12,379 nucleotides of DNA from Rhodospirillaceae bacterium. Lineage in GTDB: Bacteria > Pseudomonadota > Alphaproteobacteria > Rhodospirillales > Magnetovibrionaceae. The stretch spans positions 1 to 12,379 of the forward strand of contig JAOUJU010000024.1 of NCBI GenBank assembly GCA_029883045.1. The letters run 5' to 3'. Shown here piece by piece: positions 6,467 to 12,379 of the stretch. Both the position numbers and the translations under genes were made by a program. How positions within the stretch are numbered: position 1 is the first letter of the stretch; each line of letters begins with the position of its first letter. Below the pieces are notes generated by a model. It did not search any database. It saw nothing but the letters and a program-made list of their open reading frames with translations, and was not told the DNA's origin.

Positions 6467-7840
6467 ATGTCAACAAAACACAAGAATATTGCAGAGGAGG
6501 CGTTGGGATTTTTGAAATCTCACCCAAAGATTGAGCATCTTGATGCAATTTTTCTAGATATAAATGGAATTTTACGCGGCAAGCGTTACCCGCGTGCCGA
6601 GATTGTTCATCTATATGAAAAGGGCATGTTGATGCCTTATTCGGCGATGGTTGTTGATGTGACCGGCAATACTTCGGATGCTGGCGGGGTGGGTTTTAGT
6701 GATGGCGATCCCGATGGTGTAATGTTTCCGGTGCCCGGAACGCTGGTCCCCGTGCCGTGGGCGCACGAAGCAACCGCACAGTGCATAGTTTCGTTTGATG
6801 GCAGCAACGATGGCGAAGAATTGCTTGAACCACGCAACATACTTGCCCGAGTCGATGAAAAGTTACGTGCGGATGGGTTGTTTGCCACCTGTGCGCTGGA
6901 GCTTGAATTTTATCTTATCCACCCTCAACGCACACCAGATGGTCGCCCACAACCACCAATTTCCCCCGCTACTGGCGAACAAGAAATATCTACTCAAGTT
7001 TATGGAATGGAAGAACTAGAAGATTATTCTGCAGTTCTTAGCGACATTGAAAACACCTGTCACGCCCAAGGTGTACCGGCATATACGGCCAGCGCTGAGT
7101 ATGCTTCCGGACAGTTTGAGGTGAACCTCAAGCATACATCTTCGGCGTTAATGGCCGCAGATCATTCAGCGCTTTTGTGCCGGGTTGTTCGCAATGTGGC
7201 GCTAGAACACGGTTTTCGCGCAACCTTTATGGCCAAACCGTTTATTGATCAGGCCGGTAATGGTTTGCACATTCATACAAGCATCAAGGATAAAAATAAT
7301 AAAAATATGTTTGCCAATGCTAATGAGGGACTGGGTGAAAATAAGCCATTAAAATATGCAATTGGCGGATTGCAGGAAACATTATTTGAATCCATGGCGG
7401 TTTTTGCGCCATGTGTGAACGCATATAGGCGTTTTCGTCCAAATATATACGTGCCTATGGGCCCCACTTGGGGGGTTAACAATAGATCGTTGGCTTTTCG
7501 TATTCCGCTGGGTGATGAGGGCTCGCGTCGCATCGAGCATCGCGTTCCCGGTGCCGATGCCAACCCTTATTTGGCGTTAGCCGCAGTGTTGGCTGGAATT
7601 CATTATGGCATATCCAACAAAATAGAACCGACCAAGCCAAGCACAGGCAATGCCGGGGTAAAGCCGGATAAAAAATTCCCGCTAACGATTGAGGATGCGT
7701 TGACGGCCTTTAAGAACGCAAAGGTGCTTCCGGAATATTTCGGTAAACGTTATTGTGATATATATCGCCTGACAAAATTAGCCGAAGTTGAAAGTTTCCG
7801 CGACTATATTTCCAAACGCGAATACGATTGGTACATGTAG
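6467..7840 (+). CDS. puuA: Gamma-glutamylputrescine synthetase PuuA (glutamine synthetase family)
   Basis: A 457-residue GS-fold enzyme that should use ATP to join glutamate to putrescine, the first step of the Puu pathway. The start at ATG 6467 is preceded by CGGAG. Resemblance to E. coli PuuA (from memory) spans the whole protein: an N-terminal L-D-A-I-F-L-D-I-N-G-I-L-R-G-K-R-Y-P (about 25-42), E-P-R-N-I-L (121-126), E-L-E-F-Y-L (145-150, metal glutamates), E211 and E218 in E-Y-A-S-G-Q-F-E-V-N, the K-P-F...G-N-G-L-H-I-H region (257-270), N-A-Y-R-R-F (318-323), N-N-R-S (338-341), and R-R-I-E-H-R-V-P-G-A-D-A-N-P-Y-L with E357. The GlnA adenylylation tyrosine loop is absent, as expected for this subgroup. 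It follows potI directly and its stop lies 6 nt from the convergent puuC stop. Other glutamylamine synthetases remain possible, since amine specificity is not readable. Confidence 0.9.
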   Translation: MSTKHKNIAEEALGFLKSHPKIEHLDAIFLDINGILRGKRYPRAEIVHLYEKGMLMPYSAMVVDVTGNTSDAGGVGFSDGDPDGVMFPVPGTLVPVPWAHEATAQCIVSFDGSNDGEELLEPRNILARVDEKLRADGLFATCALELEFYLIHPQRTPDGRPQPPISPATGEQEISTQVYGMEELEDYSAVLSDIENTCHAQGVPAYTASAEYASGQFEVNLKHTSSALMAADHSALLCRVVRNVALEHGFRATFMAKPFIDQAGNGLHIHTSIKDKNNKNMFANANEGLGENKPLKYAIGGLQETLFESMAVFAPCVNAYRRFRPNIYVPMGPTWGVNNRSLAFRIPLGDEGSRRIEHRVPGADANPYLALAAVLAGIHYGISNKIEPTKPSTGNAGVKPDKKFPLTIEDALTAFKNAKVLPEYFGKRYCDIYRLTKLAEVESFRDYISKREYDWYM

Positions 7841-7846
7841 CGTTCT

Positions 7847-9331
7847 TCAGGAAAGATCAAACCACGTTGCCTTGATTTCTGTGTATTTATCAAGCGCGTG
7901 TAATGATTTATCTCGGCCATTACCTGATTGCTTGTAACCACCAAATGGCATGGTCATATCACCACCATCCCAACAGTTAATCCACATATTGCCGGCTTTT
8001 AAACGCCTGGAAATCCCTATGGCTTTGTTTACATCTCCTGTCCACAGGCATGCGGCCAACCCATAAATGCTGTCATTGGCAATAGCTACAGCTTCGTCGG
8101 CGTCTTTGAATGTTATGGTTGATAAAACAGGGCCAAAAATTTCTTCCTGCGCAATGCGCATAGAATTTTTAACCTGATCAAATATGGTGGGGGCTATGTA
8201 ATACCCACCCTGATTAAGCAGTACACGTTCGCCACCACAGCGTAATTTTGCACCTTCGGATTTACCTATTTCAATATATTCCAACACGCGGTTCATGTGT
8301 TTTTCTTCAACCATTGCACCCATGGTGGTGTCAGGATCCAACGGATCACCGGGTTGCATTGTTTCGGTAACTTTTAACACCTCTTCAAGGAACTGGTCTT
8401 TAATTGTGTCTTGTACAATCAGGCGTGAAGCGGCTGTGCATACTTCGCCCTGGTTATAAAAAATACCAATGGCTGCTGCTTCGGCAGCTTTTTTAAGGTC
8501 TAGGCAATCAGCAAAAACAACGTTAGGGGTTTTTCCACCACATTCCAGCCAAACTCTTTTCATGTTTGATTGCCCAGAATATTGCAAAAACAATTTTCCT
8601 ACTTCGCCTGAACCGGTAAAGGCCAAACAATCAACATCCATATGCATGCCAAGGGCTTTGCCGGCTGTGGGGCCAAAACCGGGAACCACGTTAAATACGC
8701 CTTCGGGCAATCCTGCCTCTACGGCCAATTCTGCTAAACGAATGGCACTAAGGGGGGTTTGTTCGGCAGGTTTTAAAACTACCGAATTTCCCGCCGCCAA
8801 CGCTGGCCCAAGTTTCCAACACGTCATTAATAATGGAAAATTCCATGGCACAACTGCGGCAATAACACCTATTGGTTCGCGGGTTATGGTACCAAATGCC
8901 CCAGGGCCAGTAGGTGCCACTTCATCATAGACCTTGTCGCAGGCTTCGCCGTGCCAGCGAATGCAGTTAGCAGATGACGGCACATCTACCGCAAGGCTAT
9001 CGCTTATGGGTTTGCCGACATCTAGGGTTTCCAGAAGCGCCAACTCTTCCTTGTGTTCCATCATCAAATCAGCAAAACGAATAAGTATTCTTTTTCTGTC
9101 TTTTGGTGCAATTTCTGACCACACACCGCTTTCAAATGTTTGACGGGCATTTTCTACGGCGCGGTTTACGTCCTCAAGGTCGCCTTCGGCGACTTGGTTC
9201 ATTACCTGTCCGGTTCCGGGGTTTATGTTGTCAAATACCTTTCCGCTGGCGGCGTCAACGCGCTTTCCATTAATAAATATTTGACCGGGAAGGGATAGTT
9301 GTGCGGCACGATCTTTATATGAAATTGTCAT
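7847..9331 (-). CDS. puuC: NAD(P)-dependent aldehyde dehydrogenase PuuC (gamma-glutamyl-gamma-aminobutyraldehyde dehydrogenase)
   Basis: A 494-residue member of the ALDH superfamily, essentially the same length as E. coli PuuC (495). Catalytic residues are in place: N164 in P-W-N-F, K187 in L-K-P-A-E, E263 in L-E-C-G-G-K, the nucleophile C298 in G-E-V-C-T, and E397 in E-E-I-F-G-P. The PuuC-like C-terminus D-G-G-D-M-T-M-P-F-G-G-Y-K-Q-S-G-N-G-R-D-K-S-L-H-A-L-D-K is well conserved. It should oxidise gamma-glutamyl-gamma-aminobutyraldehyde, or 4-aminobutanal from SpuC-type transamination, to the acid with reduction of NAD(P)+. Upstream of the start the minus strand reads CTAGGTAAAATGTAA, a weak ribosome site. 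The gene follows puuR by 31 nt with no visible promoter or terminator between them, so puuR-puuC is probably a single minus-strand transcript. Confidence 0.92.
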   Translation of the reverse strand: MTISYKDRAAQLSLPGQIFINGKRVDAASGKVFDNINPGTGQVMNQVAEGDLEDVNRAVENARQTFESGVWSEIAPKDRKRILIRFADLMMEHKEELALLETLDVGKPISDSLAVDVPSSANCIRWHGEACDKVYDEVAPTGPGAFGTITREPIGVIAAVVPWNFPLLMTCWKLGPALAAGNSVVLKPAEQTPLSAIRLAELAVEAGLPEGVFNVVPGFGPTAGKALGMHMDVDCLAFTGSGEVGKLFLQYSGQSNMKRVWLECGGKTPNVVFADCLDLKKAAEAAAIGIFYNQGEVCTAASRLIVQDTIKDQFLEEVLKVTETMQPGDPLDPDTTMGAMVEEKHMNRVLEYIEIGKSEGAKLRCGGERVLLNQGGYYIAPTIFDQVKNSMRIAQEEIFGPVLSTITFKDADEAVAIANDSIYGLAACLWTGDVNKAIGISRRLKAGNMWINCWDGGDMTMPFGGYKQSGNGRDKSLHALDKYTEIKATWFDLS

Positions 9332-9362
9332 TTACATTTTACCTAGGTTTATGGAGTGATCA

Positions 9363-9911
9363 TTAAAAACTGGGTGGGGTTGCGGCGCTTACTACAATAC
9401 ATTCAATATTACCGACATTTTTGAAGCGGTGGGGAGTATTATTATTGATATAATATGAATCACCAGCTTTCAGCACTTTTACTTGCTGTCCGACGGTAAG
9501 TTCAAGTTCGCCGCTTATAACAATTCCGGCTTCTTCGCTATTGTGGGTTAGCATTTCATCGCCAGAATGGGCGCCAACTTCATAGCGTTCGTGCAAAAAA
9601 CGTAACTTGCGATCTTTGCGATTTGCGCCAACAAGTTTAAGGTGCGCCCCATTTTCAAAAAATTCAATCAATTCGGCTTTTTCAAAAAATATTTTTTCAT
9701 CAGATTCCATATCCATTGTTAGAAAATCAATAAGCGATATGGAAAAACTGTCTAAAACTTTTTTCATGGAATCGATTGAAGGGCTTACCCGGTTTTGTTC
9801 AATCAGGGATATGGTGCTGTTGGTCACTCCCGCGCGTTTAGCTACCTCTCGCTGAGAAAGGCCATACATACTGCGCAGGGCTTTCAACCGGGTGCCTATA
9901 TCATTTTCCAT
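9363..9911 (-). CDS. puuR: Xre-family transcriptional regulator with cupin domain, PuuR-like
   Basis: A 182-residue DNA-binding regulator (E. coli PuuR is 185). Residues about 5-62 form an Xre/Cro helix-turn-helix, with G-L-S-Q-R-E-V-A-K-R-A-G-V-T as the first helices and N-S-T-I-S-L-I-E-Q as the recognition helix. After a linker, residues about 110-178 form a small cupin barrel (H123, E127, G-D-S-Y-Y-I, then P-H-R-F and a C-terminal S-A-A-T-P-P-S-F). The same architecture and C-terminus occur in E. coli PuuR, a repressor of putrescine utilisation genes released by putrescine. AAGGA (minus strand) precedes ATG at a good distance. It is divergent from ald, with a 239-bp shared control region, and is upstream of puuC. 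It probably controls its own transcript, ald, and perhaps the pot/puuA side; targets are inferred. Confidence 0.92.
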   Translation of the reverse strand: MENDIGTRLKALRSMYGLSQREVAKRAGVTNSTISLIEQNRVSPSIDSMKKVLDSFSISLIDFLTMDMESDEKIFFEKAELIEFFENGAHLKLVGANRKDRKLRFLHERYEVGAHSGDEMLTHNSEEAGIVISGELELTVGQQVKVLKAGDSYYINNNTPHRFKNVGNIECIVVSAATPPSF

Positions 9912-9943
9912 TAACGATCCTTTTTTCTCGTACCGTCAAACAT

Positions 9944-9973
9944 ATAATACAATATAACCATATTTAATCTCAA
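9944..9973 (-). promoter_or_regulatory. Candidate sigma-70 promoter for puuR-puuC
   Basis: Read on the minus strand, TTGAGA (complement of 9968-9973; 5 of 6 to the -35 box), an 18-nt spacer and TATTAT (complement of 9944-9949; 5 of 6 to the -10 box) point toward puuR. Transcription would start near 9937, giving a leader of about 26 nt. The match is reasonable, but this region is very AT-rich, which raises the chance of coincidental matches. Confidence 0.5.
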
Positions 9974-9990
9974 TAATTGGTTGTATAAAT

Positions 9991-10020
9991 TAGACATTAT
10001 AATTGGCTGTAAAATATAAT
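9991..10020 (+). promoter_or_regulatory. Candidate sigma-70 promoter for ald
   Basis: TAGACA (9991-9996, 5 of 6 to the -35 box), an 18-nt spacer and a perfect TATAAT (10015-10020) point toward ald, with a start near 10027 and a leader of about 124 nt. The second AGACA (10021-10025), within TAGACA at 10020-10025, could act as the -35 box of another start, with TAAGAT (10043-10048) 17 nt on, so there may be two overlapping promoters. Confidence 0.55.
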
Positions 10021-10025
10021 AGACA
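10011..10025 (+). promoter_or_regulatory. Possible PuuR operator overlapping the ald -10 box
   Basis: AAAATATAATAGACA matches 13 of 15 bases of the E. coli PuuR-binding sequence as I recall it (AAAATATAATGAACA). It overlaps the candidate ald -10 box and start site, where a repressor would block transcription. It lies upstream of a gene encoding a PuuR-like protein. A weaker relative, AACATATAATACAAT (9939-9953, about 10 of 15), lies at the puuR -10 box. AT-richness makes the weak match uninformative, but the strong one is notable. Confidence 0.5.
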
Positions 10026-10066
10026 CTTTTTCTATTCGCGTCTAAGATTATATGGTCAAAACTAGC

Positions 10067-10126
10067 CCTTTTGCGCAGTTGGTAGAGGTGGGGTTTCCCC
10101 CATCATGATCGCTCAATCAGCAAAGG
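10067..10126 (+). other. Possible structured 5' leader of ald
   Basis: In the predicted ald leader, CCTTTTGC (10067-10074) can pair with GCAAAGG (10120-10126) apart from one bulged T. Inside this lies a hairpin GGTGGGG (10087-10093), loop TTTC, CCCCATC (10098-10104), with seven pairs including one G-U. The stretch GCGCAGTTGGTAGAG (10073-10087) looks like a tRNA D-arm, but no T-arm or acceptor stem follows. It does not match a riboswitch class I can name. No run of T follows the hairpin, so it is not a standard terminator. Confidence 0.35.
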
Positions 10127-10150
10127 ATAACCTTAGGGAGTTTAGTTAAA

Positions 10151-11269
10151 ATGCTTATCGGTGTCCCAAAAGAAATAAAAGTTTTTGAAAGCAGAGTAGG
10201 CATGACGCCAGCAAATGTTCGTGAATTGACCTCGCGCGGACATAGCGTTTTGGTTGAAACTAACGCAGGCCAAGGAATTGATTGCAGCGATGATGTATAT
10301 CGCAGTGTGGGCGCAGAGATTGCCGCCAGTGCCAAGGACGTATTTGCCAAGGCCGACATGATTGTAAAGGTCAAAGAACCACAACCCAATGAATGCAAAA
10401 TGTTGCGTGAAGGTCAGGTGTTGTTTACTTATCTTCATTTGGCCCCAGACCCTGAACAGGCAAAGCTGTTAAAGGAATCTGGCTGTATCGCCATAGCTTA
10501 CGAAACAGTTACAAGCGATCATGGAACGCTTCCATTATTGGCCCCTATGAGCGAGGTTGCCGGTCGTATGGCAATTCAGGCAGGGGCACGCTGTCTTGAA
10601 AATGTTTGTGGTGGCTCAGGCATTTTAATCGGTGGCGTTCCGGGCGTACGCCCTGCAAAAATAACCATTATCGGTGGCGGCGTTGTCGGTATAAATGCCG
10701 CACGCATGGCAATTGGGATGAATGCGGATGTAACCATACTCGACCGCTCAATCGAAAGGCTGCGCGAAATTGATGATATGTATGGCGATAAATTGCGCAC
10801 CGTTTATTCCAATATGGAAAACTTAGATCAGCACGTGCTAAATTCTGACATTACAGTAGGGGCAGTTTTAATTCCCGGTGCCGCTGCCCCAAAACTAGTC
10901 ACCAAAGCCATGTTGAAAAAAATGAAAAAAGGCTCAGTTCTAGTCGACGTTGCGATTGATCAAGGCGGGTGCTTTGAAACATCAAAGGCGACAACCCACG
11001 CCGATCCAATATATAATATTGATGGTATTGTGCATTATTGTGTAGCAAATATGCCAGGTGCCGTGGCTAAAACATCAGCATTTGCCTTAAATAACGCAAC
11101 CCTGCCATATATTTTGCAACTGGCCGATAATGGATGGAAAAATGCCCTATCAGCCAATCGCCATCTTTTGGCCGGGCTCAATATTATTGACGGAAAGGTC
11201 ACTTACAAGGCTGTCGCAGAAGCCTTAGGTGGTGAATATATTCCGCCCAGCGAAGCCATTGCATCTTAA
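10151..11269 (+). CDS. ald: L-alanine dehydrogenase (NAD+), EC 1.4.1.1
   Basis: A 372-residue enzyme that reversibly converts L-alanine, NAD+ and water to pyruvate, ammonia and NADH. The key residues are present at the numbering used for characterised Ald proteins: R15 in S-R-V-G-M-T-P, K75 in V-K-V-K-E-P, H96 in Y-L-H-L, and D270 in D-V-A-I-D-Q-G-G. The NAD-binding Rossmann motif is I-I-G-G-G-V-V-G (173-180), with D198 at the end of the second strand suiting NAD rather than NADP. The ATG at 10151 is preceded by AGGGAG (10135-10140) with a 10-nt gap. The gene is divergent from puuR and 50 nt upstream of a pyruvate-dependent omega-aminotransferase gene. In this locus it most likely removes the alanine made by the two transaminases and regenerates pyruvate (inference). 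Its length and motifs are fully normal. Confidence 0.96.
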   Translation: MLIGVPKEIKVFESRVGMTPANVRELTSRGHSVLVETNAGQGIDCSDDVYRSVGAEIAASAKDVFAKADMIVKVKEPQPNECKMLREGQVLFTYLHLAPDPEQAKLLKESGCIAIAYETVTSDHGTLPLLAPMSEVAGRMAIQAGARCLENVCGGSGILIGGVPGVRPAKITIIGGGVVGINAARMAIGMNADVTILDRSIERLREIDDMYGDKLRTVYSNMENLDQHVLNSDITVGAVLIPGAAAPKLVTKAMLKKMKKGSVLVDVAIDQGGCFETSKATTHADPIYNIDGIVHYCVANMPGAVAKTSAFALNNATLPYILQLADNGWKNALSANRHLLAGLNIIDGKVTYKAVAEALGGEYIPPSEAIAS

Positions 11270-11319
11270 TTTAGATGTTATGCGCCAGTTTTTCTTGATT
11301 ATTTAAATGGAGATATCCA

Positions 11320-12379
11320 ATGCCAGATACAGTGGTTAATCCGAACGATCTTAATTCGTATTGGATGCCTTTTACCGCCAACCGCCAGTTTAAATCAAAC
11401 CCACGTTTGTTGGTTGCGGCCAAGGACATGCATTATACATCGCATGACGGGCGGCAAATCCTTGATGGTACCGCAGGCTTGTGGTGCTGTAATGCCGGAC
11501 ATGGGCGCAAACCCATTGTCGAGGCAATTGCCAAGCAAGCGGCAGAAATGGATTATGCACCGCCTTTTCAGATGGCCCATCCAGCAGCGTTTGAACTGGC
11601 AAACCGTTTGGTTGAGATATCCCCCCCTGATTTAAATCACGTTTTTTTCACCAATTCAGGATCAGAAAGCGTTGATACCGCAATGAAGATAGCGTTGGCC
11701 TATCATCGGGCCAATGGCGAAAGCTCGCGGACTAAGTTCATAGGTCGCGAAAAGGGATATCATGGGGTTGGCTTCGGTGGCATTTCGGTGGGCGGCCTTG
11801 GCAATAATAAAAAACAATTCGCAAATCTTCTGCCCGGAACTGATTACCTGCCGTTTTTTTATGATCGCACCAAAAGCGCTTTTTCCAAAGGTGAGCCAAC
11901 CAGTGGTGCCGAAACCGCAGCGGCGCTGGAAAGTCTCGTGCAGTTACATGATGCATCTACCATAGCCGCCGTGATAGTTGAACCAATGGTTGGTTCAGCT
12001 GGGGTTTATATTACGCCTAGCGGATACTTACAAAAATTACGTGAAATATGCGATAAGCACGGAATATTGCTTATTTTTGATGAGGTCATAACCGGATTTG
12101 GTCGCCTTGGTTCTGCCTTTGCTGCAACTAAATACAATGTGCAGCCAGACCTAATAACAACAGCCAAGGGGCTTAATTCTGGAACCGTTCCTATGGGCGC
12201 AGTCTTTGCACATGATCGTATTCATGATACGGTTGTTAATGGTGCGCCAGAAGGGGCAATTGAGCTATTTCACGGATACACCTATTCGGCCCACCCCATA
12301 GCAGTTGCAGCCGCATTGGCAACACAGAAAATATACAAGGATGAATCCTTGTTCGAGCGTGCAAATGAATTATCTACCT
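11320..12379 (+). CDS. bauA: Omega-amino acid (beta-alanine):pyruvate aminotransferase, class III (3' end missing)
   Basis: An open frame starts at ATG 11320, 6 nt after GGAGA (11309-11313), and runs off the right edge: 353 full codons of a protein normally near 445. Landmarks are Y-W-M-P-F-T-A-N-R (14-22), G-T-A-G-L-W-C-C-N-A-G-H (50-61), N-S-G-S-E-S (112-117), a Y-H-G-V segment, A-A-V-I-V-E-P-M-V-G-S-A-G-V, the PLP-binding D254-E-V, and the Schiff-base lysine K283 in T-A-K-G. The M-P-F-x-A-N-R start and the H-G-Y-T-Y-S-A-H-P stretch fit Pseudomonas omega-APT/BauA, which transfers the amino group of beta-alanine (and related omega-amino acids and amines) to pyruvate, giving L-alanine. It is clearly a different paralogue from the aminotransferase at 760-2130. 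It is probably co-transcribed with ald. Beta-alanine is a known end product of spermidine/diaminopropane breakdown; use of GABA or taurine cannot be excluded. Confidence 0.9.
   Translation, partial: MPDTVVNPNDLNSYWMPFTANRQFKSNPRLLVAAKDMHYTSHDGRQILDGTAGLWCCNAGHGRKPIVEAIAKQAAEMDYAPPFQMAHPAAFELANRLVEISPPDLNHVFFTNSGSESVDTAMKIALAYHRANGESSRTKFIGREKGYHGVGFGGISVGGLGNNKKQFANLLPGTDYLPFFYDRTKSAFSKGEPTSGAETAAALESLVQLHDASTIAAVIVEPMVGSAGVYITPSGYLQKLREICDKHGILLIFDEVITGFGRLGSAFAATKYNVQPDLITTAKGLNSGTVPMGAVFAHDRIHDTVVNGAPEGAIELFHGYTYSAHPIAVAAALATQKIYKDESLFERANELST

Larger units (their letters stand above)
9975..10025. repeat. Imperfect direct repeat in the puuR-ald control region
   Basis: Two copies share AATTGG-yTGT at the left and AGACA at the right: 9975-9996 and 10001-10025. 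The AT-rich middle is 7 nt in copy 1 and 10 nt in copy 2. The copies are about one to two helical turns apart (26 nt between the AATTGG starts). They lie between the candidate puuR and ald promoters, so they could be a paired operator or duplicated promoter elements. Confidence 0.6.

Noticed and set aside
8469..8930. 153-codon open frame on the plus strand, antisense to puuC
   Set aside because: It lies wholly inside the well-supported ALDH gene, has no recognisable protein features or ribosome site, and looks like a shadow of the opposite-strand codon pattern.
10087..10104. G-rich/C-rich hairpin as a terminator ahead of ald
   Set aside because: No T tract follows, and it lies within the presumed ald leader; it may be structured but is not a standard intrinsic terminator.
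10060..10140. Possible tRNA gene, suggested by GCGCAGTTGGTAGAG
   Set aside because: No T-arm (GTTCGAATC-like), no 7-bp acceptor stem and no plausible anticodon arm at the correct spacing; kept only as a possible leader structure or remnant.
1..12379. Search for insertion sequences, phage genes, toxin-antitoxin or defence genes
   Set aside because: Every sizeable coding region is accounted for by polyamine/amino acid metabolism or its regulator; no transposase, integrase or terminal inverted repeats were seen.

Overview
The window is a polyamine (putrescine-type) uptake and breakdown locus from a Gram-negative bacterium, most likely an alphaproteobacterium. The base composition is mid-40s % GC by eye, the genes are tightly packed, and no mobile elements, CRISPR arrays, rRNA genes or convincing tRNA genes are visible. 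The lineage is inferred from gene content and protein resemblance, not from a marker gene.

Layout, left to right. (1) 1-2130, plus strand: the C-terminal half of a glutamine-synthetase-family enzyme, cut by the window edge, followed by a class III, SpuC-like putrescine/polyamine:pyruvate aminotransferase. (2) 2131-2236: an intergenic stretch with three tandem 13-bp repeats. (3) 2237-6423, plus strand: a complete periplasmic-binding-protein ABC importer, potF-potG-potH-potI. A strong intrinsic terminator lies between potF and potG, so the binding protein can be made in excess of the membrane complex. (4) 6467-7840, plus strand: a second, full-length glutamine-synthetase-like gene that closely resembles gamma-glutamylputrescine synthetase (puuA). 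(5) 7847-9911, minus strand: puuC (aldehyde dehydrogenase) and puuR (Xre/cupin regulator). puuC ends tail to tail with puuA, 6 nt away. (6) 9912-10150: a divergent control region with a promoter for each side, a direct repeat, a sequence resembling the E. coli PuuR box, and a potentially structured leader. (7) 10151-12379, plus strand: ald (L-alanine dehydrogenase), then a beta-alanine/omega-amino acid:pyruvate aminotransferase that runs off the right edge. This last gene is open to the end of the window and has no stop codon in it.

How the genes fit together (inference from known pathways): PotFGHI imports putrescine or a related polyamine. The amine is then either gamma-glutamylated (PuuA and/or the first GS homologue) or transaminated directly with pyruvate (SpuC). 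PuuC oxidises the resulting aldehyde to the acid. The terminal omega-aminotransferase can handle beta-alanine or other omega-amino acids, and both transaminases should turn pyruvate into L-alanine. Ald, under the same divergent control region as puuR, would deaminate that alanine back to pyruvate with NADH and ammonia, closing a pyruvate/alanine cycle. The oxidase (PuuB) and gamma-glutamyl-GABA hydrolase (PuuD) of the E. coli Puu pathway are not in the window.

I found no wholly new protein family. The more original signals are regulatory: the puuR-ald region, the tandem repeats ahead of potF, the terminator inside the pot operon, and the coupling of ald to pyruvate-dependent amine transamination.
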